This document shows positions 10,857-23,238 of a stretch of DNA of 64,000 nucleotides, piece by piece (the first letter of the stretch is position 1; each line of letters starts with the position of its first letter). This stretch comes from Tetradesmus obliquus (lineage: Eukaryota > Chlorophyta > Chlorophyceae > Sphaeropleales > Scenedesmaceae): contig CP126204.1 of assembly GCA_030272155.1 (NCBI GenBank), positions 1 through 64,000 on the forward strand, written 5' to 3'. Position numbers and translations under genes: made by a program. The notes under the pieces are model-generated. The model searched no databases, was not told the origin of the DNA, and worked only from the letters and a program-made list of their open reading frames with translations.

Positions 10857-11990
10857 ATTCATTGTGTCAGTATCAAGCGCAGCAGTGAAGCAGCAGTTGA
10901 CGCGGCCGTCAATTGCAGCAGTAGCTGCAGCAGCAGGATGGCTTTTACCAGAGCAGGGAGGGCATCGGACTGATGGGCGTTTAACAGATGGGCTGCTATG
11001 ACAATGGTTCGAATTGCATGTACAAGCTTTTGCATTTTTGAGGTTGCTGGGTCTGGCCAGCTCGCATCCATGTAACGATTGGCCTGAACAGTGTGCGTGG
11101 CTCTCTGCGTCTCTCGCATAATAGGGCTGTGGCAATGTGGACACTGGGTAAAGTACAGCTTTGACAACGCATCATGCGTGGATGATCCACGTGCATGGCA
11201 TGTCAGCAGAGCTCTGTTTGTGGCGCCTAGTGACTGTATTCTGTAAACCATGCACGCAATTCAGCAGTAACAAGCACTGCAGCCTCCTTGCAGGAAAGGG
11301 TTGAAGCACACAGCTACAGTCATCACTGCAATAGGTTAGTAGCCTGCTGCACACCGTGCCAGCGGCACTCAGCCTAGAGTGCCTGTACTATTGCCTAGTC
11401 AGTCTGCTCCTTTCTGAGTAGCATGATGCAGCAACCTTTGCTAAGCAGAGCACAGGCGCTGAACCTTCTAACTGGCTGCTGAATGCACACTAATGCCACT
11501 GGCTTGCAGACAAAGATCAGCTTTCTTCAATCGAAAGAAAGACCAGCTTGGAAGTTGGTGCAGGACCTTTTGAACTCGGACCATTGCACGCTGCTGGCTT
11601 GATGTGCTGAGAGCGCACCAGCCCTTGCTGCATATGACTCACAGCATCATGGGGCGCAGTTCCGTCCTTGCAGGATCCTGCCGGCTGAATAGCACCAAAG
11701 CATTCTGCACAAGAAACTGCATGATCCTGATGAAAACGTATCACAGACAGAGTAGTCACTGCGTCAACAACAGCATCAACTTGTCCTGCCATCCACCCTG
11801 TGGTGTGACATTGCAACGCACAGCAGTCACCTCTGTGCAAACAAATGTGATGAAGCATTGCACTGGTGCCAAGCTGGTGTACATACGCCTGGCACTACAC
11901 AAGCCTGGCGCACCTGGAACTTCCTTGTGCATGGTGCACACGTGCTGCTACGCCACAACAGTGGCTCACCGTGTAGGTGGCTTACACTGC
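10857..11990. other. Convergent 3' region, RAMP4 and NOL10
   Basis: 1.1 kb between two convergent genes, with no recognisable exon. A TGTAA on the minus strand (TTACA at 11982-11986), the usual green-algal polyadenylation signal, lies almost directly after the NOL10 stop codon. Confidence 0.45.
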
Positions 11991-12265
11991 TCAGTGTCTG
12001 CCCCTACCACGCCCACGGCCGCCACCCCTGCTGCCACTAGACCTGCCACCGCCCCTGCCGCCGCCACCGCCCCTACCGCCACCGCCCCGGCCTCCGCCAC
12101 CCCTGCCACCGCCGCCCCTGCCGCCTCCTCTGCTGCCACTAAACCTGCCGCCACCCCTGCCACGAACGCCTTCACCCATGCTGCCACTGCTAAGCCTCTC
12201 CCCATCCCGGTCTGTATCTCTGCCCCTGCCTCTGCCCCTGCCCCTGCCGCCCCTGCCGCCCGCCG
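11991..12265 (-). repeat. RG/RGG-repeat coding tract at the NOL10 C-terminus
   Basis: The last about 85 codons of the NOL10 gene are GC-rich degenerate repeats encoding GRGRGRGR, then GGGRGGGGRGGG and RGGGRSSGSRGG blocks. Gly/Arg-rich domains are common on nucleolar proteins such as fibrillarin and nucleolin. Here one appears fused to an Enp2 core. Confidence 0.85.
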
Positions 12266-15200
12266 GCACAAAGCTGAGCTCCCTGCTGCCGCCCACCCAC
12301 TGCCGCGGGCCCTGGCTGCTGCCAGGCGCCTCTGCTGCCACGCGCGAAGCCAGCGGCTGTGACAGCAGCCCGGCCATGGACTCGCCCCGCTGGAAGGCTG
12401 CTGCAGCTGCAGCATCCTTGGCTGCATACATAGCTGGCTGCTGCGCCCTGCAGGCGAAACAGCAAGAACAGGCAGCAGGCAAGGCCAGCAGGTGCAGTCG
12501 GCTCAGTGCTGACACATTGTTCCTGCTGTTTCTACTCAACCATCCAGGCATGACTGTGTAGGCAGGCCTGTGATTTTTTTACATGCTACAGCAGTTGGAA
12601 AGGTGCAAAAGTGTGTGCACATGCTTTTGAAGCAGCAAATGTAGCAGCAACACCAGAAACAGCCAAACTGTTTAGGTGCAGTTGCGCTCACCGTTTGCCA
12701 GCTGGCCTGCCTTGCTGCTGCTCCTGCTGCTGCTGCCACTTCTGCGTGCGCGGCTGCCCAGTGCCAGGCTGCTGCCGCTTGAGCTGCTGCCAGTGACCCT
12801 GCCGCCGCTGCTGCTGCCGGTCTGCTTCTTCCTCGCTGCCGCCGTCACTGCCTGAGCCTGCTGCTGCATCGTCATCACTATCATCTGCATCACCATCATC
12901 GTCATCGTCATCATCAGACATAGCCTGGAAGTGCTCAGCCAGCAGGCGCTCCTGCTCATCAGGCTCGTCATCATCACTGCCGCCGCCGCCGCTGCCCTTC
13001 CTGCCGCCCGGCTGCACGTTGGGGTGCAGCAGCCTGTACTCGGCGCTGTCCTCGTCCACTGCGAAGGCCTCGTCCACAAACAGCGCCTTGAAGCGGTCGT
13101 CAGCCAGCGCGTTAGGCAGGCCGTCGCCCTTGCGCTTCTTGGCAGGGGGGCCCTCAGCCTCGCCCTCGCCCTGCTGCTGCTGCGCTGCCAGCTCCTGCTG
13201 GGCCATGAGCTTGGCTGCAAGCGTGCGGTTGACCTGCGCGCAGCAGTGCGGCACGCATGGCAGGGCATAGCCATATTGTCGCAACATGTGCAGGATGGAC
13301 AGCAATGTACCAGTCTGTGCATGCGCAACACGATGGGCAAGGCACCACAGGCAGCCAACATAGCAGGCAAACAAATTGTAGATAGCCAGCAACAGCAGCT
13401 TGCAGGACAAGCAAACAAACCGCGCTTCATGCACCACTCCATGCATCCCTCCAGACTGTTCAGTGCTACACCTCTAGCTGTCCTCACCCGGGGCAGCTTG
13501 CGCAGCACGCTGATGCGGCCCTGCCGCTCCTCCTCCACCTTGCTCGCCACGCGCGCGGCGCGGTACGCCTCGTACGCGTCAGGCGCAGCAGCAGCCGCGG
13601 CCTTGCTGTAGAGGCGCGCGTCTATGAAGAAGCCGTGCATGTAGGCGCGCAGCAGCGCCGTGCCCAGCAGGTGCTCCAGGCCCAGCCGGGTCAGGTCGGC
13701 GCGCGTGACAAACCTGGCGGCGGCAGCAGCGCAAGAGTGGCGAGGCACGACATAAAATCAACAACAGGATGCGTCAAGGAAGGTTTGTGGTGGGTCAGTG
13801 CAGCCCAGCTGCAGGTGACCCACCGGGTCACGTGCTCCAGGTCGACACTGCTGCCAAGTCCAGCAGTGCGTGGCATTGCAGCCTGAGCGCTACAACGATT
13901 GACAGAGTCCCACACCAACATGGTCAATGATGCTGCATCCCACACGCACACCACAATCCGCTGTGCACACCCCTTCCCAGCGTGTGTCAGACGCGAGTCG
14001 CACGCAAGTCAAACCGCCTCAAGGGCACCCCACCGCCCTCACCTGTAGTCGTCGTACACTGTGGGCGCGGCCTCCTCCAGCTCCTCAGTCAGCCCCTCCA
14101 GGAAGCTGCACCAGCGCGGGGCGGGGCCCAGGCTGGGCACAAAGTAGGAGCCGATGCGGGACGTGTCGCCGCCCAGCAGCAGCAGCCCGCTGCCGGGCCA
14201 CAGGCAGGCGTCGTTGATGTCGGCGCCGTCAGCAGGCTCAATGGAGGTGTAAGCGGAGCCGTCAGTTGCATCCCAGATCTGAGCCGGCAGCAGGGCAGGG
14301 GGGCTGCTCAGTCACGACAACACAGTGAAAGGGGCTCGCCAGTCTGCAAGGACTGCTGGCAGCAGGCGGCTGTGAGAAGCTGCTAGGCGGGAACGGCAGC
14401 TGTGATGTGCCGCTTGTCCACGGCAGTACACACATGATCTGTCAGCCATGCATCCCGCTGAACACAGTATAGCAGCAACGGCAAAGGGCCGCATACATTG
14501 GCTTCTTGCGCAGAACCATGCAGCGTGATGCCAGGACGCGGCAGTGCATGCCCCAGCAGCGTGCCGTGCTGGCGCTGCCCCGGCCCCAACCAAGCCACCC
14601 ACCTTGACGATGTGCCTGTCAGTGGATATGATGCGCCGCTTGTCCAGTGAGCTGCCGCCACTGGCCTGCGGTCGCTCAACAGGAAAGGGCAGCAGCAAAG
14701 GCATGAGCCAGAGCATGCAGTTACCAGCAGTTTGACACAGCAGCAGCTAGCTGCAATGCTACACCCAGAGTGCTTGCAGATGACGCACGATCACAGCCTG
14801 TGTGGTTACACAGCAGTGCAATGCAAAGTTCCAGGCAGCCACCTGCAGCCGCCCTCTCCCCCCGGCTCACCCCTCCGCTGTGGAACTTGATGTCGCGTAT
14901 GGCTGCGCCGTACATGTGGTCCTTCACCAGCAGCGGGGCGCGCTGCCGCAGGTCCCACAGCCCCACCAGGCCGCTGCTGGTGCCCGCAGCCAGCTGCAGC
15001 CCACCCTCGTCAAAGCGCAGCGCAGTCAGCTGCGCACCTGCAGGCACGGCAACAGACAGGGGGCAGTAAGGCAGGGTCAGTTACAGGGTGACTTCAGGCA
15101 TCTTTTGGTGTTGAAACCTGATGCATGGCTGTAAGAGATCAGGCTCGCTGCAACCAATCACAGGCATGCAGTGCATGCTGTTGCAGAGCTATGACCTGTG

Positions 15201-17537
15201 CAGTTTGCACTTCAGCCTGCACAGCCCTGCCGCTACAGCGTAGCGCGCGCACCTGGGGCGCCAGCTGCTGCCGCCGCGTCCAGTGTTGCGATGCTGCTGC
15301 GTGAGCGCAGGTCGAAGCACTCCAGCAGCCCATCCTCGCCAGCAGCAGCAAACAAGCCATGGCTGGAACTCAGGCCTGGCAACGCCAGCAGGAGGGTACA
15401 AGCACAACCGTGGGCAGCATGGTTAGAATGCACAAGTAGCAACCACCGCATACGTACATAGCACTGAACAGCACAACCAACACACCAAGCCTGTGCAAGC
15501 ATATCCCAGCATGCAGGACTGCCTCCCCCCACACGTGCGCACGTGCTGCGCACAGCCCTGACGTCGCCAACACACAGATACGCTGCACACACCCTGCCTT
15601 TGCTTTGCCGCCAGCCCAGCGCAGCCACGCACCTACGGCGTTGATGCCTGGCGACTTGGCTGGCAGTGGGCTCATGAAGCGGCCCTCAGCCAGGCTCAGC
15701 CGCCACACCTCGGGGGCGCTGCCAGCCACCAGCAGCTCAGCGGTGAAGGGCGCGTAGGCCAGGTCGCGGCCCTGGCGCGGCGTGCGCGTGCGGAAGTAGG
15801 CCCCAAAGCGCGCGTGGAAGGACACGGAGCGGTCTGCAGCGGCAGGCAGGTGCAGAAAGCGCGTGAACAGGCTGTTTGTCAGGGCTCTGCTGATGAAGCC
15901 TGCTGTGCGCACGGCTTGTAGTGCTGATGTGCTGCTACAGCACGAGTCGTCTGCAAGCAAAAGCTGAGCCTGCCCTGCTCGCTGCGGCAGCTGCTGCTTT
16001 ACGCACCCGCCCTGCAGCAGTAGCTGCTGCCGGCTCACCTGTACACAGGAAGGCCGCCTTGCTGTAGTCGTCGCTGAGGATGGTGAAGTCCACCACCTCC
16101 GCGTCAAGGTGCCTGTCAAACTTGAGGCTCAGGTGGTGCAGGTCGTACAGCTTCACCTGCGGCAAGGGGGCAGGGGGCGGCGCACGATGTTGTGGTGATG
16201 TGGGGCAGCAGCAGGCTGAGTTGGCCAGTGCATCCTGGCAGGGATGCACACGACTGACAGTAGCACATGAGGCAGCGCCTGCTGGAGTGCCCTGAGGCCT
16301 CAGCGGCGCCAGGGACAACAGGCAAGCATTGCCAGGCATCGTCATGCATCACACTGCTCTGCTCATGTGGTTGCTGGCCATGAGCCAAGCCTTGAGCAGT
16401 GCAGGGCCGCATCTGTACCCCACTGCTGGCGCCACACCCAGCTGGCAGCCACCTGCAAGGCCACCACCCCAGCAGCCTGCTACTGCTGCCCCAGCAACCA
16501 TGCTGCACTGCAGCTGGCCACCAGCACTGCAGTGTTGGCAGCTTGTACTGCAGCACGCTCTGCTGCTGGCAGTCCTCTGCTGCGTTGCTCTGCTGGCGTG
16601 TGCCTGCTGTACTGCTGCTGCTGCTGCTGCCGGCCCTGCCCGCTCACCATGGGCGGGTGGTAGCCAGTGGCGTAGAGGTACTGCTGGTCTGGCGTGACCT
16701 TGATGCGCTGGCAGGCGTTGGGGAACTGCAGGTCCTGCAGCAGCTCCAGACGACGCCTGCAGCAGCAGCAGCAGCAGCAGCAGTGGTATAGACGCAGCAC
16801 GCACCCACAGGGCAGGCCAGAAGGCAGGCTGCTGGCAGCAATTGCTGAGCGCAGCTGGTTTGGCTGCCCTGCTGCCCTGCCTGTTGACCACGTGTGGCTG
16901 TTGCCACGCTGATACCTCTTTCATCTGCAACTGCCCACAAGGTGCTGGTGCTGGGCGAACAGCGCAAGACGGCTGCATCGCCCCAACGCGTTGGGTGGCA
17001 AAAGTTGCAGAGCAGATGCAGCTCACCATGGCGGCTGCTGTCCGGTAACAGGCTAACACCTGGCAGCCGCACAGTCGCACTACATGCTGCTGCTTGCTCC
17101 CCCGCTGCGGGCTGCCGCCCCCACCTGTAGTCCTCGTCCTTGCGCAGTGCACGTTTCTTGGCCTCCGACAGCCATGCAGGCATGGTCTTGCCACTGCCCA
17201 CAGTGTACACCTGAGGCAGCAGTTGGACGTGTAAGCAAGCAAGAGCATGCCGCATACGAGCAGGGGATGCAGGTGCTGCGATGCATGGCAAGCGGGCGGT
17301 GCTGTGCGTCAGGCTGGCTGCTATTTTGAAAGCTGAGTCGCTGGCATCTCGACGCAAGCTTCGTACTCAGCTACTAAACATGAATACAAATGGAACCACG
17401 ACTAGCAGTGTTACAAGCAGCAACAGCATCATTGCTGCTGCTGCTACTGCTGCTGCCACTGCTGCTGTCACTGCTGCCAGTTGTGCACAGCCCCAACTGA
17501 CCTTGACGCCATCTGGAGCCGATACTTTCAGCGCCAT
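11991..17537 (-). CDS. NOL10: NOL10/Enp2, nucleolar WD40 ribosome-biogenesis protein
   Basis: Enp2/NOL10 acts in the nucleolus in 18S rRNA processing and small-subunit assembly. Twelve exons join in frame to about 787 aa: 17537-17502, 17210-17125, 16756-16648, 16156-16039, 15833-15633, 15375-15253, 15037-14871, 14665-14603, 14278-14043, 13713-13488, 13233-12692 and 12447-11991. The diagnostic N-terminus has VYTVGSGKTMPAWLSEAKK and RALRKDEDYR. WD-like blades follow, for example VKLYDLHHLSLKFDRHLDAE and SGLVGLWDLRQRAPLLVKDH. The NUC153-type segment is near DDRFKALFVDEAFAVDEDSA. Then come a long Asp/Ser acidic stretch, a Gln/Arg stretch, and SRELSFVPAGGRGG followed by a Gly/Arg-rich tail. Human NOL10 (688 aa) and yeast Enp2 (707 aa) are shorter, mainly because of this low-complexity C-terminus. 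The ATG opens a 12-codon exon. Confidence 0.93.
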
Positions 17538-18048
17538 GGTGGCTTTTGGGGGTGTTTAAACAGCGCCGGCTGCTGATACGCTCGAGACCTCAACTGGCAG
17601 CCATAGCAAGCGGCAGTGACACAGGCGAACGTTGCGAGCCCTTCAGCGCCGTCAAATGTAACTTAGGTTAGAAATACTTTGTTTCAAGTGTTTGAGAAAA
17701 ACACAGCTACACGACTGACGAACCCTGGAACGGCACCGTAAGCAAGCTTGACGCGGTTGCTGATACAGTCGCTTTGGGGTTCTGTTTGCTTTACACAAAT
17801 AAAGTTCGTAGCAAGTATTTGCTGCTGAAGTACGGGCACTGCCCATAACATGTCAGTTTAGTCATGCCTGAACACAGGTGTGTCCTCAGGATAACTTGTT
17901 GCAGGTGCACTCTCAACGCATGCCAGGCCGAGACCGACAGAATCATTGTCTCGGACAAGCAACGGTCAAAGGAAACCGGCAGATAGTTTGTTACATGTAC
18001 AGCAGCATGGCGACCAGGCTGACGCACGTTGAGCTAGCTCTTCCCCAG
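17538..18048. other. Intergenic region, YIPF6 3' end to NOL10 promoter
   Basis: 511 bp between two genes on the minus strand. It holds the YIPF6 3' UTR and the NOL10 promoter. No exon found. Confidence 0.5.
17991..17995 (-). terminator. Candidate polyadenylation signal of YIPF6 (TGTAA)
   Basis: TGTAA on the minus strand, about 55 nt after the YIPF6 stop codon. TGTAA is the standard poly(A) signal in chlorophycean algae. The position is plausible, but cleavage-site data are lacking. Confidence 0.4.
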
Positions 18049-20085
18049 CTAGCTCTTCACCAGCGCCAGCCAGCCGATGGACACGTACATCAGCAGCACA
18101 GGGTACACTGCCAGCGCACGCCGCCTGCACACAGAGCAGCAGCAGGACACACAGTGTGAATCGGTTCGGCCATGCATGCTCAACAGCCAGCATGCAAGCA
18201 CAGGACCTGAAAGCCTGCACATTGCCGCAAACTGGCAGGCTGATAAGAAGTCTGCGCACACTGGCAAGGAGCATCTGCTGGATGACCACAGCAGCAGCAG
18301 TGCAACTGACACAACAAAATGCAGGTGCACCTGCTGTCACACTGCACTACCTCTACTAATGCCATGGCTGGATGAGTGATCTGATGATAATGGAATCAAT
18401 GTACTATTGTACACTATCTCCAAAGCTGACTCTGCACCAGCAGGCATGCAACAGGCGCCGCTGTTGCCGCCGTCCACTCACTCGCTGGACACGGTCTTGC
18501 CTATGAAGGGGATGGTCGCAAACGACGCCCAGCCCAGGCACAGCACCAGCACCAGCGTGCGCACCCACTGCAGGCGCGCAAGCAGGCAGCGGCAGGCAGC
18601 AGCAGGATGCAGTCAGCACCAAATGCATGCAACAGGACGCTACGTCAAATGTGCATGGCGCAGATGATCAGCACAGCACAGGGCACTCATGCTGCGCAGC
18701 CTGGCGCGGCTGCCGAGCCTCACCGAGAGCTTGACGAGCGTGCACACGATGGCCGCGATGACGATGGGGAAGAGGCAGTAGCCGATGAGGCACAGGCTCT
18801 GGAAGAACACGATGGAGCCGCCCAGCAGGATGACGTTGATGGTCAGCACCACCGCGCCCAGCGCCACCTCAGTGAACACCAGCTGGGGGGAGGAGAAGGG
18901 GCAACGGCGGCAAAAGTAACAGATGGCACAACCGCCTCAGCCTACTGCTGCCAACAGACGTGGTGTGGTATGCTGCAACCACTCCTACAGCTGCTCCTGG
19001 TGGCTAGACGCTGGGCTGACAGTATTCCCTTACAATCACCAGCAGGCAGATGTTGTGCAACAACCTCTGGCAGTTCATCAGTTGCTGCTGAACATGCGGC
19101 ACAAAGTGGCCGCCGCGCTGCTGTGCTTGTCCGCGCTGGCTGCTGTGCCCGCACCGCGAACACGTCTGAGGGCTTCTTCTCCCCTGCCGACAGTGTGATG
19201 GCCAGGCCCAGCATGAAGATCTGCGCAGGATGGCAGCATAGAAAGGGTGAGGGGCAGGGCGCCTGTGCACTGTGCAAGACACATCCAGAGGTGTCAACTG
19301 CGCATATCATTGGTGCTGGTGCTACGGCGCCATCCAACACGCAACGCCATGGACGCACCGCCTCCAACTGCTACGCAAGGCTGGGCGCCATCAGCAGGAT
19401 GCCGCCTAGCACTGCCCAGCGCATGCGTCGAGGCATGCCACTGTTGCTGTCGCAACTGTGGAGCGCCACACACACTGCTGGACACGGCAACCACTGCTGT
19501 ATGCAGCTGCTACACGGCAGCTATACATGTGTACGTGCCACACACGCGCCGCGCACGCCTGTACAGCCTGCTGCAGCCGCGCCACGCACCAGCGGCCCCC
19601 ACAGGTCCCAGTTGTGCAGCGCTGCCTGGTGATTCTGGAAGTCCCAGTTGACGGGTATCAGCACGCTGCGCAGGTTGCGGCCTATGGTGAGCACGTCACG
19701 CTTGAGCGTGGCCCACACCGGCTCGTCAAGCGTGTTCTCATCATCTGCTGAGCCAAAGCCTAGGCTGGTGCCCTGCAGTGGCGGGGGCGCTAGTGGCGCT
19801 AGGCTGCTGCCTTGTACTGGTGCGACATTGCCAGTGGAAGACAGCGGCACTGATGGCACGCTGTCTCCAAAGAGCTGCAAGCGGGGGAACCAGGACAACA
19901 TAACAGGGTAAAAGCATCAACGAGTGAGCATGTGCATGCAGCTGCTGGTTGCGCACTGCCAGCATCTGGGGGTAGTGGATACACGCATACAATAGGTGCT
20001 GTGCCCGTTGGGTTTTGGACTTAATATGCCTTATAGACATCTCAACCCTTACCCTCTCTGTCTCTGTCCGCTCTGGCCATGCCAT
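18049..20085 (-). CDS. YIPF6: YIPF6 (Yip-domain Golgi membrane protein)
   Basis: Yip1-domain proteins are multispanning Golgi/ER membrane proteins that interact with Rab GTPases. Six exons join in frame to about 234 aa (human YIPF6 is 236): 20085-20053, 19874-19590, 19220-19155, 18882-18724, 18567-18482 and 18124-18049 (TAG). Diagnostic blocks are ENTLDEPVWATLKRDVLTIG, NWDLWGPL, IFMLGLAITLSAGEKKPSDV, the first membrane segments LGAVVLTINVILLGGSIVFF and SLCLIGYCLFPIVIAAIVC, and the end RRALAVYPVLLMYVSIGWL. The start is the least certain part. I place ATG in a short exon (MAWPERTETER) because a strong acceptor (CTTGCAG) precedes exon 2 and the phase fits. An ATG at 19901, read straight through, is the alternative. 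Confidence 0.9.
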
Positions 20086-20679
20086 GCTGTTGCGCCACCA
20101 CTGCTGTCTGCTGTTCTATGTCCTGTCCTGTGTTGCAGCTGCAGCCAGACCTGCAGTTGCACTGCTGCTATGAAAACTGAGTATCTACGGCCCTTAGAGT
20201 TTGAAGAAGCGATTCAGCAGCAGGCACGGCTAAGCTACAGAGCACAGCAGTGTCTAAAGTGCGTTAATTGCGTGTGCTGTGGGTTCAGCTGGTCCGGTAA
20301 CAACAAATCACGTCAATTCAGCACGTACTACTCGTACAGCCTCGCTCTTAAGCCAGTGACTGGCGGTTGGGTCTTGTCATTGAAGAGGTACAACGCCCGG
20401 AGCTTGGGTGTCTTTCAAGCACCAAGAAGCAAGTTTGGCTTGCATGATTGTCACTTGATCAAGCATACAGGATCTCGGTTGCACCCATCAAACGAGCCCT
20501 GACATACAGCTTGCGAGACTCACCACATCCCACATCTTGTCCGCGTTGAAGGCGACACAGCTGCTGTGATCCTTTTTACTGACTCCTTTAAGACTGATCC
20601 AAGCGTACGTGCTGGGCGGACAGGCTCAGGGTCAGCAGTGGCTGAGGATCAGTAGCAACTGAAGCAGCAGCAGCACAGG
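20086..20679. other. Bidirectional promoter region, YIPF6 and PSMB7
   Basis: 594 bp between divergent genes, lower in GC than its surroundings. A plus-strand open frame crosses it but shows no family similarity and has no splice partner. Confidence 0.5.
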
Positions 20680-21583
20680 ATGGGCTCCAATGCTGGTGGC
20701 TTCGACTTTGAGCTGGTCAAGCGCAACGCACTGCTGGAGGCCAAGGGCGTGCCACCACCACGGGCCTGGAAGACGGGCACCACCATTGCAGGCGTGATCT
20801 ACAAGGTGCGCTGGCGACAGGGCAGGTCTGCAGGCAGCAGCAGCTGCATGAACATGACAAGCAGCTGCACACTTGCTGCTCGTCAACAATTTGGAGCAGC
20901 TGCATACATGCTTCCACCGCACAGGCAGGCAACTGTTCAGGTTTGTGTGGCCTGGTGCCGCATGGCGTGGTTGCCCCAGTTGCTTCCCTGCCCCCTGCCT
21001 GCATGCCTTCTGTGCCTTGCAGGATGGTGTGGTGCTGGCAGCAGACACGCGCTCCACCTCAGGCAGCACAGTGGCAGACAAGAACTGCGAAAAGATCCAC
21101 TTCATAGCGCCCAACATCTACTGCTGCGGAGCAGGCACAGCAGCAGACACAGAGAATGTCACAGGTGCGCGCTTGGGGCCTGGCTGCGCTGAATCGCAGA
21201 CCAGCAGCAGCGGCCACAGACAAGCCAGGGTTGCCACAGCTGTAGCAACAGCTGAAATGATCGTGGTGCACAGTCTGTGATCGTGGTGCACAGGCTGCGC
21301 ACAGGCATAGATGCCAGGCAGCTGCCAGCCCAGCAGTTGACATTGCATGCAGTGTGCAGTGCCAGCACCTCCCAAGGCGCTTGGTGCGCTGCGTGCTGGC
21401 AGTCCCGCTGCCTCCACCACATGCTCTGCATCACCTGACACGTGCATGACCTTGCTGCCACCCCCTGCCCCCGCAGCCATGGTGTCGTCGCACCTGGAGC
21501 TGCACAAGTACGCCACGGGCAGGCAGGCGCGCGTGGTCACGGCCATGACGCTCCTCAAGTCACACCTGTTCAGGTGCGCTGCC

Positions 21584-21617
<34 letters not shown>

Positions 21618-23238
21618 GGTCAGTGCGGGAGGTGCAGCTGGGGTGCAGCGCCGCAGCAATCGCAGCAACATCAGCATGCAGCAGCAGGTCCTGCGGGCAC
21701 AGCAGCACAGCACAGCAAGGCATTGGTGTGGCACTGCACAGCCGTTGTGCCGCATGCAGGGAAGCAGACTGTGTTGGCGTGCTGCAGTGCGCGGTGGTTG
21801 AGCACCAGGCCGTGCGCTCAGCCGCACACCATGGCCATGTCGCAGCAGCAGGATCAGCTGGGTGTGTTGCGCTTGCTGTGCTTTGGTGGTGTGCCAACCC
21901 GCGCTGCTGCTGCCGCGCCCTGTCCTGCCCCTCCTGCAGGTACCAGGGCCACGTGAGCGCCGCGCTCATCCTGGGCGGCGTGGACCTGCACGGGCCACAC
22001 CTCTTCACGGTGAGGCGGCCAGCAGGGCGGCAGCGCTGCGCCCACCAACGCCTTGTGCTGGCAGCGCATGCATGGTGGTGCACAGCAGCAAGGTTTAGGC
22101 AGCCAGGTTTGGTGTGGTGGCATCACATCATGCTCAAGCTCAATAAACGTGCACCTGCTGTGTGTCTACTGCCAATCACTGACCCCGCGTTGCTGCTGCT
22201 GCTGTTGCCTGCTTGTCAACCCATCCCTGCGCCGCCTGCTGCCAGATCTTCCCCCACGGCTCCACTGACGCGCTGCCGTACGCCACCATGGGCAGCGGCA
22301 GCCTCAACGCCATGGCCGTGTTTGAGGCGGGCTACAAGGACGACATGAGCAGGGAGGAGGCCATGGCGCTGGCGGCACGCGCCATACGCAGGTGGGGCGG
22401 GACGCAGCACAGAGCAGCGGTGTCTCATCGCAGCTTGCAGCGCTCGCTGCTGCTTGAAACAGGTTGCATGTGCACTGTGAAGTCGTGCTGCCCTCCACGC
22501 AATTTTTGCATACCCCTATGCAGCAGTGCATCGCCTGGCTTGCGTGCCTGCTGTTACATACACCTGTATTTTCACAGCTATGCTGTGACCCGGCCGTTAG
22601 CTATTGTCAGCTGCTCATTCGTGTGCCCTGCTTCTGCTGTTGTGCGCATCCTGCTCCTCCCCCGCAGCGGCGTGTACAACGACCTGGGCTCCGGCTCCAA
22701 CGTGGACCTGTGCATCATCACGGCGGGCGGCGTGGAGTACCTGCGCAACTACGAGTTCCTGCAGGCCAAGACCTACAGCAGGGTCTTCCCAGTGAAGTAC
22801 CCGCCAGGCACAGCACGTGAGTGGCACGCAGCGCGCAGCAGGGTTGGGGCAGGCAGGGCAGGAGCCACTGAGGCAGCGCAGCACAGCAGCTCTGGAGTTG
22901 TGGGCGGTCCTGTGCTGTAATTTGCTGTGTTGGGGCAGCACTCAGGCTGCCTTGCATGACCAGCGCCCGCCACCAGCTCTTGCTTGGTGCAAGTGCGGAC
23001 AGCAAGTGGGTGGCAGAAGGCTGCCGTAGTGAGAGTGATGCATGGAGCAGCGCAGAAGCCTGGACATTGCATGTTCCAGGCTTTCGTGCTTGCAGCTGTT
23101 GTCTGACATCAGGGACTGCTGCCTACCTGCTGCTGCTGCTGCTGCTGCTCCACTGCCGCAGCCGTGCTCAAGACGAAGGTCACACTGAGCGAGGTGGCGG
23201 TAATAGAGGGTGTGGAGTCCATGGAGACAGACAGCTAG
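20680..23238 (+). CDS. PSMB7: 20S proteasome subunit beta-2 (trypsin-like, PSMB7/PBB)
   Basis: The beta-2 subunit provides the trypsin-like activity of the 20S proteasome. Seven exons join in frame to 268 aa: 20680-20805, 21023-21164, 21477-21573, 21940-22009, 22246-22391, 22668-22816 and 23162-23238. A 33-residue propeptide ends in KTG, followed by [20 protein letters not shown]. Counting the first of these Thr as residue 1, the mature enzyme has Thr1, Asp17, Lys33 and Gly45 in their canonical places. [12 protein letters not shown] and [12 protein letters not shown] are further family motifs. The C-terminal exon encodes [20 protein letters not shown], the beta-2 arm that wraps neighbouring beta-3. 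The active-site residues are intact, so the subunit should be functional. The ATG is the first in frame and gives the normal propeptide length. Confidence 0.97.

Noticed and set aside
11604..12561. Plus-strand Pro/Ala/Thr-rich open frames
   Set aside because: They are antisense readings of the NOL10 Gly/Arg-rich last exon, which is supported by family homology and phase.
19996..20502. 168-codon plus-strand open frame between YIPF6 and PSMB7
   Set aside because: No similarity to a known family, non-ATG opening, and it overlaps the YIPF6 5' end and its promoter.
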